A stretch of 64,000 bases of DNA from Morella rubra (taxonomy: Eukaryota > Streptophyta > Magnoliopsida > Fagales > Myricaceae). Numbering within the stretch: position 1 is the stretch's first letter; each line of letters opens with the position of its first letter. The notes under the pieces are model-generated. The model was given only the letters and a program-made list of their open reading frames with translations, was not told the DNA's origin and searched no databases. Made by a program: the position numbers and the translations under genes. The stretch is from assembly GCA_003952965.2 (NCBI GenBank), contig CM025849.1, positions 35,553,942 through 35,617,941 of the forward strand, written 5' to 3'. Below are positions 22,753-36,604 of this stretch, piece after piece.

Positions 22753-25700
22753 TCAGAACCCGTCCCTCCATGGCCAGCTCCTTCCATATTTGTTTACTAC
22801 ATTCCGCTCATGCACAAGTAGATGAATTCCACACTTCTTCACTTCAATCACTCTCCAGGGTTCAATGGACACCTCCATTTCGTCTCCACTTTTCATTCCC
22901 AATCTATTTCTTATAAGCGGTGCATGGTATATAAAGAAGTGATCTTCACGGGTTATATAAATGGCACTTAGTGTTTTCCACTCCGTGAATCGGAAGCCTC
23001 TAGTTTTGTTTTTGATTTTCACGTGGCAACCAGCAGCACTGATCTGATCAGGTTCTTCCTTGGCTGCATAAACTGCGCAAACAAGCAATCCGCAATTTTC
23101 ACCCACTGAAAGTGCAGGTGCGTGAAAGGTTATCACAGATCCAATGCTCTGATGGCTGAACCAACTTGGAACCTCACTACCAGGGAGGAAAATGGCACTA
23201 TATTGATCAACACCCTTGGTCGTGGGCCTCTGTTTCAAAAGAAGTACTCATGTCATAAAGGCAAAACGAGAGAGAAGAAGAGAGACAAGGAGAGAGAGCC
23301 AAAGAACTAACCTGGAGAAGGCTCTCCTTAAAATCATTGGCCAAACTGTTGCAACCTTCCATGTGAATGATTGTTGAAGGCTCAGGGTGCAAACTAGTTA
23401 ACCCCGGAATCTCAACCAATTTGTGGCAGTTGCGAAGGAAAAAAAATTGTCTAGTTTTCAAGTTCGGCAAAATCGAGAGTGTTTCCATTGATGTACAGTC
23501 GTTTGCATATACGACCCTTAAACTTGCAGGGAGCCCCAAAACTGATTGAAGAGTGCTGCATTCATTCAAATATAAATATTCTAATCTAGGAAGCTGACTG
23601 ATGCAATGCGGCAGGTTACGAAAATCATTTCCTGATAAATCCAAATCTAGGAGTAAAGGTAAGCTCCCAAGATCAACAGGAAATCCATCTTCAGACAAAC
23701 TGCACTGCCTGAGAACTAGTCTTCTCAATGAAAACAATCCCGAAATAGAAGCTGGCAACAAACTTGTGCAGATCGAGCTTTTTGGAAACATCCATGATGA
23801 GAAACAGGACAACCAAGAATTTGGGGGTTCTTCTTCCCCTTGAGACAATAAAACGGTTTTGAGATTCCTCAAGAGACCAATGGAGGATGGTAGCTGCTTA
23901 ATAGCAGTTCCATCTGCAAGCAGCTCTTTTAAAGCAATCATATTCCCCAATTGTTCTGGTAATTTGTCAAGTTTTAAGCAGCCAGACAAGTTAAGAGTCT
24001 CAAGACATATTAAGTCAGAAATGCCTCTTGGAAGATATCTAAGCTTCTTGCATCCTTCTAAACTCAGCAAAACAAGACTTGCCAGATGTCCAATTGATTC
24101 ATGAATCTCAACCAAGTTTGTGCAACCTTTAAGTATTAATATCTCCAAATATGGGACTTGCAAGAAGTCTGGTGATTTGGCGAGGTCCTTGGAATTGCTG
24201 AGATTAAGGATTTTCAACTTGTCAAGACTTATCTGTGAAATCAAAAACATCAAAAAAAAAAAAAAAAAAGAAAAATATTGTTAGTTGGATATATAATACT
24301 AAGTTTTCAAAACAAAAAGGCACGCATTGTAAGATTCACTGTACTTTGCTCTCCTTCCAGATTTGTTTGATTTTACTATGCTGCATGTCAAGAACAACAA
24401 GATTCCCCAGAGAAAAATTCAGTGGCAGAGATTGCAGAGGACATTGATGCCAACAAAGCCATCTTAACTCTTTGGACAGATACTCAAAGCATCCTTCGAG
24501 ATTTAAAATCACACCACTAATCTGGAGCAACCGCAAATTCTTCATGTTTGCCAATGCCTCAGTTTTCAAATATACATCCTTGAGTGCAGGTGGATTCAGG
24601 GCAAGACCCTTCAGTTCATTCGATCCCTAACAAAATAGAAAGCTAATTTTAGCTATGCATATTTGCATCTTGTAATGAAGCAAGAACAATTTTAATGGGA
24701 ATAAGCCTAGATCATCTCATCATAATCTGACAAAACAAAGGCATTAAAGTGACTTCGAATCTTTCTGCCGTTTGCTGAGCTAATCTGCTGCTTGCCGCTG
24801 ATGTGCTGCGTTTTGCTGCCGGCAACTTGCTGTTTTTCTGCTGTTGCTGAGCTAATATGCTGGTCTTTTAGTCTGTTTGGCCTCTTGGCTGCTGCCAAGG
24901 AGACTTCTTGAATTGTACTAGTTTTTTGGCCTTGACCTCTTGTACACACTACTTTTTGGGAATACAAGCTTACCATTTACCCCAAAAAAAAAAATCTGAA
25001 TCCCTTAAAGTGGGATTGAATCTTATTGTTGTAAAGATCGTACAGACATTTTTATGCTATTAACTCAACTACGATGCATGCTTGACAAAAATGTGATGCA
25101 TGTTACATACCATGTCTCATGGTTATATAAGTCCTAATCCCTTACCATATGTTTTCTTAGTACATTTAACACGTCCTCATGAAACCACAGCCTGCTCCTT
25201 TTTTCTAGACAGCCTTGTGACATTTCTCGAACAATCTCCCTCCCCATATCTCGAATAAGATCATGCATCCTCAACTTGTTTTTGTGATCAATTGTCACGA
25301 GGGACCTTTGAACAAGAATACTGATACCAATATCTGGAAAGAGATCACACCCATGTAGAATCTTGTTGACATATTCTTTGTCCATACCAATAAAGAAGCA
25401 TGCAACGTCCAGGAATATCTCCGTTGTTTCACTATCTAATGAATCAAAACTTATCCTTAGTATTTGTTGAATCTTGCTGTGAGGAGCTTTTCGCAATTTT
25501 TCCAACTGACTCTTCCATTCAGAAACACTTCTTCCCTTTAGAAAAGACCCCAAAACTACAAGAGCTAATGGAAGTCCTCTAGCATACTTCACAGCAGTAG
25601 TTGAAAGTTCTTGATAAACTTCCCCTGTATGGGCAATCTCGAAGGCATGCCAACTAAAAAGTTGCAAAGACTCTGAGACATTCAAATTTTCCACCTTACA

Positions 25701-27139
25701 TTTTTCCTTCACTCCTAGTTGTGTTAGCAAATGTTCATCTCTCGTAGTTACAATGACTCTACTTCCCAGACCAAAGCATTCAAAGTTTCCAACTAATTTA
25801 TATACTTGTTCCATGTCATCTACATCATCAAGAACAACGAGAACTTTTTTACCATTAATTCTTTTCTCAATCCGTTTGAGGCCCACGTCAACATTATCAA
25901 TCTTCAAATTCTTTAGTTTCAAAATATTAGAAAGAAGCTGTTCTTGTAAACGAACCATTCCATCACAATTTTTTGATTCTTCTTTAATATTGGAGAGGTA
26001 ACTGCTGCCTTCAAACTCGTGACATATTTCATTATAAACAGCTTTTGCTATGGTGGTTTTACCTATACCACCCATACCGTAGATGCCCACAATATGAACA
26101 TCAGGTGTTCCAAGATTTAATAAAGCTTTCACCGCTTTAACACGAGAATCAACTCCTACTGGGTGTCTAGCAACAAATAAGTCAGCAGGCTTCACTTTTT
26201 TGGAAACTTCTTTGAGAATCTCCTCAATGAATTTTGATTCATACCTGATCAATATATTAAAATAAATTAAACACTAAAATAAGAATAAGGAACAGAGAAG
26301 ACAAAAAATAGTAAGCACCAAATGAATGTTATCACGTTGATCATCTGAGACATTAAATGTCATGACATTTTGTTTCTTGTCCACTTTGTGGACAAAGCTA
26401 TTAACAGTTTCATTATGAGTATGCTAACAAAATATCATTCTCCTGTCAAGGACTTCAATCTAAAAGGTCATACTAGAATAGATAATTCAAGAGCCTCCAG
26501 AAGAGCGGTCATGAAACAGAATTAATTTTGTCAGTCCATCTTTAGCTAAATTTGGTTATTATCCATTTCCATTTTACCTTTAAAAGGTCGAAGCAAACTG
26601 AAACAAAAAGCACAAAGGTCTATAGCAACGTACCCATTGGCAACATTCTCGAGATCCCATCCGGAACAGTTCGCAGTTTCAGTAAGAGCCGCTCTCCAGC
26701 TCTTTACCCTCTCCATGTCTGTCTGAAACCGATCTTCATGCTCGGCGAATGCTTTGGCAAAAGTTCCTGCCTGTTTCCGAACATCCGATGGACTCACATC
26801 ATAAAATATGGGAAAAACAGCTTGGCCCATGGTATTTTTACAACGCACAATCTCCACCAGCTCATTAAGGCACCACCTGGAAGACGCATAGCTTTCTGAG
26901 AAGACAACAATGGAAATCCTTGATCCACGAATCGCATTGGAGAGTCCAGTAGAGATATCCTCCCCTTTCTGAAGCTCATCGTCATCCCGGAACGTGTGAA
27001 TTCCTGCTCGTACCAAAGCGGAGTAGAGATGATCGGTGAACTTATTGCGGGTGTCTTCACCTCTGAAACTCAGGAAGACATCGTACTTCCAATGATTTGG
27101 ACGAGTTATGGAGGCTGATGGGAAAGTTTCAGCAGCCAT
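22753..27139 (-). CDS. TIR-NBS-LRR resistance protein with C-terminal C-JID domain
   Basis: Intracellular immune receptor. There are five exons: 27139-26634, 26244-25146, 24626-24345, 24232-23312 and 23229-22753. All have GT-AG borders, phase is consistent, and the product is 1094 aa. Exon 1 is the TIR domain (YDVFLSFRGEDTRNKFTDHL; SRWCLNEL with the catalytic-type Glu near residue 93). Exon 2 is NB-ARC: P-loop GMGGIGKTT near 225-233, VLVVLDDVDD, SRVIVTTRDEHLL, GLPLAL, and MHD near 495-497. Exons 3 and 4 carry about ten LRRs, with a short intron near the start of the repeats as usual. Exon 5 is the C-terminal jelly-roll domain (FLPGSEVPSWFSHQS). Every key motif is present, so the gene looks functional. 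TIR domains of this class act as NADases signalling through EDS1; the effector recognised here is unknown. Intron 2 carries an odd Gln/Lys-rich open frame (24976-24707). Confidence 0.95.
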
Positions 27140-27557
27140 GAAAAAATCTCTCAGGCTCTCAAAGCGAAATTTCGTCTTCGGTTCCTTCCGCTCTTTGTTT
27201 TAACAAATACCTTCTACTTCGAGATCTCTGTCTGGCTCAGTCAACCCTCAATGGTTCGTCGGCGGTGACGCGCGCTCCATTCAACTGGCTTTCTTAACGC
27301 TGTGCTTTAGCTGCGAACTCGTCCGAAAGCATCGCTGGGTCCCAATTTGCTAGCTAGCCCAGTTCTTCTCTTTTACGCCTACGAGAGCAAAACATAAAAT
27401 AAACAATTAAATACGTAAATAAATAAACCATTTAATTAGTGATCATTGGTCGTGGAAGTCAACGTTAGTTTTTGGGACTGATGCTGTGGAAGCGCAAAAC
27501 ATAAAGAAGCATGTCTTTAGTGGGCTTTCCCGTTGTCTGGCGAAATATTAGGGAACA
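27140..27557. other. Promoter side of the TIR-NBS-LRR gene
   Basis: No gene. The first 100 or so bases are probably 5' untranslated region of the minus-strand resistance gene. No clear TATA box was seen. Confidence 0.4.
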
Positions 27558-28993
27558 TAGTATTTTAATCTTTGGTTTTTCACCGGTTATCACTTTTATT
27601 TTTTAGTCTAGAAATTTTTTTATCAGATTTTTGTCTTTAATTTTTTTTTTTGTTGACAAAAGAGCCCTTTCACCAGGGCTCCTCCGTTTCTCTAACGGAA
27701 GAGGCTGCCGCATCATCTTTTTGTCATGTGATTCCTAAAATTTACAGAAGCATATCTAAAACAAACATGGCGCCTGTTTCCTTACCGTGTCCTCACCGCA
27801 ACCTCCCATCTGCCATTTCACTGCTTTCTCAAAAAAGGAAGGTCCATAGAATTCAAGGCGAGCAACTCTCTGGTATCATGTTTATACCGGCTAAAACGCT
27901 TGTTTTTTGGCCGAGGCGATTTTTTTAACTCTTTTTCAACTGTATGGGTTGTCTTGTTGCCGTTCAATTTTGTGGATAGATTTGCTGGTAATATTTCAGA
28001 CTTCAGAGCGAAGTAACTTTTATCTAGGCTTTGTTGTAGAAATGAAAGCTCAAGAGAGAACTCTGAAATATGAGCTGGCGTCGGACTGCTGGCTTTATTT
28101 AACAGATCAAAGTTTTCTTAATTACTTCCCACTGATTCGTATGTGTTTCTTAGGATCTGGTATAACCATGAGGTTGGAACAAGTGTGTAGATAAATCTCG
28201 GAATGTTGGAACGAATTCCTCTTCCCCAGGCTCATTGCTTACTTTTCTTCTACCCAGATGAAAAGGATTACAAGGGCCCGATTCGAGCAGAGATTCCTTG
28301 TTTGGATCCCCGTCTACTATGACACCAACTCAGAAGGGGTCCAGTGCAGGTGATCGCCGTCTACTATGGTACCAACTCAGGCCGTTTTCTGCAAGTCCAG
28401 GTGAAATGAATGTCAGAAGAGAAAATGCAGTAACCGTTGTGTGGAGCATAAAGTCTCTTATTTTAGCTCCACATTGTTCTTGAACCCGAAAACTAACGAA
28501 AAGATGAATAATTAGCGATATATTTTTATGCAAAGGAAAAAGGAAAATCAACCGTGTGGTGGATTAGAAACGAGGTTCATTTACCATGGTTCTTGATGTT
28601 GATGTTGCTGTTCACCGCTGTAGCAAGAAAGCACATTATGTTTCGTGCCTGAAGAAACCGAACTCAGAACCTCAGTAGCTCTGCCTCGTACCAGACCATG
28701 GGAAGCAGTGACATGGTTTGGATTCTTTGGACCTTTCTTATTTAAGAAAACAGTGAAATGGCAGATGGGAGGTTACGAGGAAGAAGGACACGGTAAGAAA
28801 ACAGGCGCCATGACTTTTTGGATAGGCTTCTGTAAATTATTTGAATGATACGGCAAAAAAGATGACGTGACAGGCCTTTCCATTAGAAAACAGACGAACC
28901 CGTCGGAAGGATCTTTTGTTAATAATAAAAAATTAAGGATTAAAATCTAAAAAATAAAAATGGTGAAAACGCAAGGATTAAAATACCATTTTC
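27558..28993. mobile_element. Mutator-like non-autonomous element with terminal inverted repeats of about 320 bases
   Basis: The left end (GTATTTTAATC, TTTTCACC, TTTTATTTTTTAG, GACAAAAGA) is repeated inverted at the right end. Similarity continues inwards: TTTACCGTG-type sequence and CAACCTCCCATCTGCCATTT at about 27760-27840 match, on the opposite strand, AAATGGCAGATGGGAGGTT near 28756-28775. The arms are thus roughly 27558-27880 and 28680-28993. The core holds no transposase, only short frames. Flanking bases show no clear 9-base duplication, so the element is old or its edges are slightly off. Confidence 0.7.
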
Positions 28994-29011
28994 TCGAAAG
29001 ATTATCTGAAG

Positions 29012-29205
29012 TTTTTGGAGGTGTTTATTTGTTAAAAATTTTGAAAAATATTCTTAAAATTTTAAAAAATCTTTATTTTATTGAGATTTATGGGGTTTGT
29101 GAAAGGTGAAGTATGTATGTGTAAAAGTTAAAAATTTTGGAATGTGTTTGTTTTGTTGAAAATTTCTATGTCCCAAAATATTAGAGAAACAAACGCCTCC
29201 TATAT
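29012..29205. mobile_element. Small MITE
   Basis: The left edge GGAGGTGTTTATTTGTTAAA and the right edge GAAACAAACGCCTCC are near-perfect inverted ends around about 160 bases of A/T-rich DNA. No coding capacity. Similar GTTTGTTT ends frame 11808-13553, and related sequence starts at 63850. Confidence 0.6.
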
Positions 29206-32029
29206 AAATCTTCGGATAGCCCCAAACTAGTGGCAACTCAATACAAGTTAAAAGAAAACCGCCCCATTTAAATTACAATTGTACCAGAAAAGAGTAAGAA
29301 TTTTAATATTTATATGAATTCCTACAAAATTACAGTGAATCTTAAGTTCTTAATCAATCAAATATTTTTTAAAATATTTTATATGGTTCTCTCTCTGTAC
29401 GGTCATGTTTTGTCAACTTAAAATTTTAGAAAAATTTCAAAATTTTTGGATGTGGTGTAAGATTTTAGAGAAATTGAAGTTTTATAGGAATTTTGTAAAA
29501 AAGAAAATAGCGAAAACTTTGTAGTATGTGGATCTTGAATTTTTTTGAAATTTTATATAAGTTGGTAAAAACATGAGAGGATATGTAATATAAATTTGTC
29601 ATTTCAGTGAATAAAATAATAATTTCTGTTTAAATTAATAATAGGGATGTAAAATATAAATTGTTGATAATTAATAAATAAAATATAATAAAATTGATAA
29701 TTTAAGATATAAAATATGGAAATTTTATTAATAAAAAAAATATATATTTTTTTTCCCAAAGTAAAGCAATCGCCATTTGGGTGCCACTTTCTCAGGCTAC
29801 TGTTGTGTTGTTCTTTTTACCTCAAAATAACAGTGGTTGTCTCTTTAATGCCTGAGCATTATCACTGCTTCGGAAGTCACTTATTTTTATATTTTTAATG
29901 TTATTTTATGAGGCGCCCATTTCCCTTTTTACCTTAGAGCAGTGTTGTGAGTCAAAATTTTGTTGATTTTTTTTAAAATAATATATTTTTTAAAATTATA
30001 AATATAAAAAAGTTTACTCAAATTATTTTACTTTTTTACTAATATCTATAAAAAAAAAATTTATTAATTTATCTCAAAATGTAATGATCTTCTAAACTTA
30101 CAATAAATTTTGACTTGCAAAAAGAGTTCTCTTTAAATAGACTGGCAATATTGCCGTTTTATTATTGATAAAAAAATTCAGATGTTATTATTTAACTGAG
30201 AAAGTTATAAAAATTCAATAAAATTCTCTAAAGAAAGAGAACTTTGCTAAACCAGACCGAATAAATATCAAGATAATTTTGCATTTGTGCTGTTAAAAAT
30301 AATTCCGAAAGCTATTAGAGAATTAAATTTTGTTACATATCATGAAACGGTATTTGTATGCTAAAATAATCTTTCCTACCAAATCATCAATTTTTATTAT
30401 AATAAATATAAAAAATTTATTTAAATAATTTATCTTATTTACTTTTTTTCACCAACTTTTGTACCTACCAACTCATCTTAATCAGTTCAGTGCTTTTTCT
30501 GTTTTGGTGACACTCCTTATGGGTTTATTTTATCTCTAGATGAACTTAAAAAATAAGAAATAATTATAAATAGGTAATAAATATACACCATGAATCCTTA
30601 ATTTCGAGTGATAATATAATTTACAATCATTGCGGATGGATAATATTTGTGAATCTAACGGTCCAGTGGGAAGTCCGAAGTACAGCATATGCATATGCCA
30701 AAGTTTGTCTTATAGCATCTGTAAATTGATAAAATTCACTGGCAAAAATAAAATACACGACATAAATTGAATTATTTTTTTCTGGAAAGACAAAAAACAT
30801 AACTAATATTTAATTCAAAATCATCAGAATTTTGAGGTAGCGGTTAAAAAATTCACAGTAGTCGTTCGCTGGCTGGTTTGACTGAGTCCAAGTTCAAGGA
30901 GCGGGAAAACATCCTCTATCCCGACAACTTTTGGGCACAACATGCACAGAAAGAACAGCAAAAAGCTTCTCCTTCGTGGGCCCCTCTTATTAGCTGGACG
31001 ATAAAGCAAATTGTCTTTCTTAATGACAGTGTGTTTCTTTCGGTTCTAACTTAACTTTTTCAAGTACTGTACAAATTCCCCGACTTGCCTTTTTTCTATC
31101 TTGCCCTTTTTGAGTTTCATCTCTCAGAGGAATCGGGATATCCCTGCTATGATTCTTCTCTGTCTATTGCGGAGGATATTGGTAAGATTTGCTAACTGAA
31201 TTATGCTTCTTTACTACTCTTTTCCAATCTATCTTGAATTTGATCAGACAGACGTGCTGTGTATTGCTTTTGTTCGCACGTTGAAACTCCAAAAACTGTT
31301 AAGTGTGTTTTCACTCCCGCAGATCGTTGGAACTCTTTGATGTTTGCTTGTGCGTAAGTGCTTGTGGAGATAGAATGCGTCTACCTTTTTCGATGAACGA
31401 GGAGGAGTGTGTTAAGAGTTGTTCGGCTGGCTGGCCGGCCTTTCGTAGGAATGTGTTACTTCGTTCACACTTCCCATGGATGCTTATGTTTCTTTTCAAA
31501 AATGACTTTACGTAAGAGATACCGCTAAGGGAACAAACTGGTGTTAACTATATGAGGTATTATATAAGTGATGACCACTCAAAAAATAGGGAGTAGATTC
31601 CGAGTTTAAGACAGGTTCACGGTGCAAATTGCAGAACAGTGTCAATTCATTAATTTGCCTTTCCATATTTTTCCCATCTTTCCTTTAGGACTTATGTTTG
31701 ATAATATGTTAAAGCTATCAAATCCGAAAGCTCAGGGGTTGGAAGTGATTGTATCATACTTGGGCAAGGTATCAGCATTTCTTGCATTACATTGAGCATA
31801 TTGATAGACCTAATTTAATTGCAATATGGGCGGGATTCGGATTCATTTTATTTCACTGGAATTTCTTACCTCATCAGAATTTGATTGAAATGGGAACATG
31901 CCAACATTTCTCTTTGTAAACAGATGAACCTCATATCTGCATTTGCATTGGCCGACACAATGTGTGGACTGTAGACCTCATTGCAGTATCTGGTGGTTGT
32001 TGTGTGGAGTAATAAGTTTGTGAGAGACA
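29206..32029. other. AT-rich spacer and 5' region of the villin gene
   Basis: From 29206 to about 31050 the DNA is very AT-rich and holds no gene. From about 31100 to 32029 the composition is more transcript-like and includes a likely donor and acceptor. This probably contains the villin 5' untranslated region with an intron, but I could not fix its borders. Confidence 0.35.
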
Positions 32030-35000
32030 ATGTCTATTCCCGGTAAAGATACAGATCCAGTATTTGAAAGTGCAGGATCAAGGGCGTATCCTTATGGATA
32101 ATTTTGTTCTCAGCAATTTTTATCTTATACAATATGTTACTCAACTTTTATAACACATACGTTCCTCTTATAAAAGAGGCCAACGAATACTTGAATTCTG
32201 TTTTAGCTAAGTTTATTTTACTGACTTCTACATTATGTTTCACCATTCAAGTTTATTTTTGTTTCCTTAACTTTACTATGTTAGTGGTTTAGAGATTTGG
32301 TGCATTGAGAACCTTCGGTTGGTTCGTGTCCCAAAGTCTTCGCATGGGAAATTTTATACTGGAAATGCATACATAGTTTTGAATGTAAGTGGTTCCAGAT
32401 TTTCACCATTTAATTTCCATCTAGATGTATTTTAAGTGACCATATGGAAAATACCTGCTCAGACTTAAGTCACCTTGGAGTAAGTCTCTTCCTTTAGTGT
32501 GCAATGAACTTGACTTTTTTATTTGTGTCTTGTCGAGTCAGACAGTTTTGCCCAAAATTGGCCCTGCTCAGCACGATGTGCATTATTGGCTGGGAAATGA
32601 TGCAAAGGAGGTATTCATATGATCTTCTCCTTTTATCCCTGAACTCTGTATCATTCATCATAGGAATTAAAACTTGTCTATTCAGGCTGAGAACCGGCTT
32701 TAGATAGCATGAATGTTGATATACTTTCAAGTAAATTGATAGGACATTCTACTGTGCTGAACGACAGATTAGCATATTTATTAGGCTAAAGAACATGTCA
32801 ATTTACAGACAGAATTTAATAATCCATTAGTTTTGTTCACCATTTTAGACAGAAAATAGGAAGACAGAGAAAACTTGGATTTCAGAAAGATCTGCTTAGC
32901 AGCAGCCTCAATCTAAAACGTTGTTGCATTTGATAGGAATTTGGCCTAGGACATTGGTGAGATTTACCTTGTACTTTTGGTTCCAGGTGCTCTTCATGTA
33001 CATCTTTAGCATTTGGTAATCCATTCAAAGACAGTAACAGGACATGATATTTGGAAAATACAAATGAAATGGTATCATATGTTGATTCACAGTCTTCTGT
33101 GGTTGTGTACTGTATTGGCAGGTGGACTCAGCCTTGGCATCAGACAAGGCACTCGAGCTGGATGCTGCTCTTGGGTCCTGCACTGTCCAATATAGAGAGC
33201 TTCAAGGCCTTGAAACTGAAAAGTTTTTGTCTTACTTCAGACCTTGTGTTATACCTGTTGAGGGAGTGTATTCTTCACTAGAAGGGCATTTAAATGGTGA
33301 AACATACAAGGTCAACATGTTAACATGCAAGGGAGACCATGTTGTTCACATTAAAGAAGTAAGTCTCCTTCAAAGCTTAATGATTGGCCCATCATAATTT
33401 TTGTTGCTAAAAGAGCCAACTGTTACTTAAAAGGGTCAGATCATTCTTATGGCCAATACAAATTAAATATTTCAGTTGCTTTCGATATCACGGTTATAAT
33501 CTGTCAACATAATGCATATATTGGTAATTATTATGCACGGTCAAATTGAATGCATGATTCATTTTTGTTTACATACTTTAATAATGCGTGGAATTCGGTT
33601 ATTCTCTGTGGTATGCATGTCTCAGGTGCCTTTTTCTCGGTCATCACTGAACCACGATGACGTATTCATTCTTGACACCGCATCAAAGATTTTCCTCTTC
33701 AGTGGGTGCAACTCTAGCATACAAGAAAGAGCTAAAGCTTTGGACGTTGTTCAGTATATAAAAGAGAATAGGCATGGTGGAAAGTGTGATGTGGCAACTA
33801 TTGGTTGGGATCTTTTTTATCTTTCTTCTTGTTCCTTCTTCTTTCAAGGAAAAGATATTCAAGCTAACATTTGCTCAATGCTACAGAGGATGGAAAGTTT
33901 GTTGGTGATTCTGACGTGGGTGAATTCTGGAGTTTATTTGGTGGTTTTGCTCCCATTCCTAGGGACTCGCCTTCTTCTTTCCAAAAAAAGTCTTATAATC
34001 CTGCTGTGAAATTATTCTGGTAACTTTCCTTAACTTACAAGACTTGTTTGCTAGTTCAATCTCCTTCTATTCGGTTTCAAGACCCCTTAGGACTACGATG
34101 AATGTAAGGAAAGTATTCATATAAGTCAATTTACTCTAGATGCCTGATACTGAAAAGAGGTATACAAAGTATCTATTGCTTTCTGATATTTATAATGGCC
34201 ATTCTTTCAGACTGGTTGACTTGCCTAACATAGTCATGACTCGGCTAGTTTTTTCTGCTCAGATCCAGATGATAGGAAGTTGTATTTGTGGGTGTTGGTC
34301 TTTTCTTTATTTATTGCACATGTAGTAGCATGCCTCTGAATAATACTTGAACTTGTCAACAGGATCACCATGGAGGGCAAGCTATGTCAGACTGGAACTC
34401 ATTCACTGACTAAGAAAATGCTTGAGGCAGACAAATGCTATTTGTTGGACTGTGGTACTGAGATTTTTGTTTGGATGGGAAGAAAAAGCTCAGTTTCAGA
34501 ACGGAAGATATCAATCTCTGCAGCAGAGGTAAGAATTAGTTCTCCTCTCCTCTGGCCCCTGGGTGTTCACACATAAAGACAGATCATGAAAGTGTATAGA
34601 CATGAAATTATGGGGAGAGAAGAAATATGTTCCACAAGGACAATGGTGCAATAGTATGGGGAAGTGATTCAAAGCTCATGATTAAATCATGGCAAGCTTT
34701 TGATTGGATCGCATGACCACACAAATTTGATGTTGCTGATCCAGTATATTTTAATATAGACTTTCTAGTATCAATTGCTACCGTCATCATGTATAATAGT
34801 TTGACATCATGCACTATTTGGATTTATGCCTCCTACCTGTGGAAGGGCCTCGATTGTGATGATTTATTGTAATTAATAAAGGAAAGTTGATTTATCGTTT
34901 TTACACACTAGCAAGCTTCACATTTGACACACATGCTCAAGTAGTCACTTGTTGGTTTACATGTTACTGCTTATGACAGTTTGGAAATTGAAATTGAAAA

Positions 35001-36592
35001 GAGTGACATCGGAATGTTGGCCCTCAGAGAGAGCATGTTGAACCGATTTCTATCCAACATATGCAAGATATTGCCTTTGTATCTTTAGACATTCCCAACA
35101 TGTCTTGAGATAATTGTGATGTTTGTCTCGACAGAAACTCAAAACTTGGCTGGTGAGTTACCAATGGAAAAATGACATCAGAATTATTTGCAACAAGACA
35201 GGGCAGATTGCCCGGGAAAAAAAACCAGACAGGGAAGATTAAACTTATCCTATATCAGGATACACTTCCATCTCAGGCTACATGATCAAAAGATTCTAGC
35301 AATGAAAAGGTGTTGATTACTGTTATTGGCTTTTATGTACCTTCTTACACCAATAAATGCGATCATATGACTACAAAAAAAAAGAAGAAGTTCAAAGCTC
35401 AATAGAATGAGATTGTTAGCTTGTGTGAGTAATGTCATTGGGTACACAGATAAGTTTTCATAACTCTTGGAAGGCTGCCTTTGTCAACGAACACAACTGA
35501 CATTCTTGCCCACAGGTCGAGGGCATCATTCCCCAATTGATTAGTGATTACTGACTGGTTAACTATTTTGCAGGATTTCCTCAGAAGTCAGGACAGGTCA
35601 ACTGGGACACATTTAACTTTTTTAACCGAAGGATTAGAAAGTGCCATATTTAGGTCGTACTTTGATAATTGGCCGCAGAAAGTGGAGGCCAAGCTATATG
35701 AAGAAGGTCGAGGGAAAGTTGCAGGTTTATCACTTTCTGGCGATTTGAATTGCAGCAAAGTTTTTTTGTAAAAAAAAATTAAACTATCAGTAGAAGTATT
35801 GCTATTGGTTGTAATATTTCTAACCTTCATCTTACCTTTTCCAGCAATATTCAAGCAACAGGGGTATGATGTGAAAGAGATTCCTGAAGAAGACTGCAAT
35901 ACTTTTATAAATTGCAGAGGCACACTAAAAGTAGCTTCTCACCAAAAATTTAGTTATGGATGTTAGCATGTTTGATCCTATAGTTTGTAATGAAGCTTTC
36001 TTAAAATTTCAGGTTTGGCGGGTAAATGGTGATGAGCTATCCATTCTTCCAGTTCTAGAGCAGACAAAACTTTTCAGTGGGGATTGCTATATAGTACAGT
36101 TTACATATGCTGGAGATGATAGAGATGAGAATCTGTTTTACGCATGGCTTGGCCGCAGGAGTGTAAATGTAAGCACAGTGCATTTTCTAATCCTTGAGGG
36201 TTTTGGTTCACCTGAAACTAATTGCCGTTATAACCGGTGTTAGTGAGTTGTTGTAACTTAAAAGACCATGGTTTGGCTCTGGAATCACTTATTAAAATTG
36301 AAGAACAGACCTACAGTTTGCCTTGCAAACATTTTCTGTCAAAGTTGCAAGCTGTTTCTTTTCTCTTGGACACTAGAAAATTTAGCTCTCAATTTTCTCT
36401 CTGAAACATTGTCTGTAAAACTCTTTAATTTATCTGAATCAAATTTTCAGTTTTCAATGACCCTTAATTAATTTTCTGCATTAATTATTTCTTTCTTTTG
36501 TTTGTTACTTTTCATTCTTGCAGGAAGATAGAAAGGCTGCCATCTCCCATATGAATGCAGCTGTTGATTCAATGAAGGGAGATCCAGTTTTG
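32030..36592 (+). CDS. VLN1: Villin (VLN1-like), 5' half only, cut by an assembly gap
   Basis: Actin-binding protein of the gelsolin superfamily that bundles filaments in the cytoplasm. Eleven exons are visible: 32030-32085, 32285-32384, 32542-32610, 33122-33358, 33626-33803, 33887-34019, 34363-34528, 35574-35724, 35845-35930, 36013-36168 and 36524-36592. All are GT-AG with unbroken phase, giving 467 residues. Landmarks are [83 protein letters not shown] and [11 protein letters not shown]. These cover gelsolin repeats 1-3 and the start of 4. The short first repeat ([18 protein letters not shown]) is VLN1-like. The remaining repeats and the headpiece should follow but are not found after the gap, so this is a partial model caused by assembly, not a proven pseudogene. 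Confidence 0.9.
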
Positions 36593-36604
36593 GTTAGTTT
36601 TAAT

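Noticed and set aside
26035..26085. Possible miR482/2118 site in the P-loop of the TIR-NBS-LRR gene
   Set aside because: Lined up with the miR2118 sequence I remember there are about six mismatches, too many to call.
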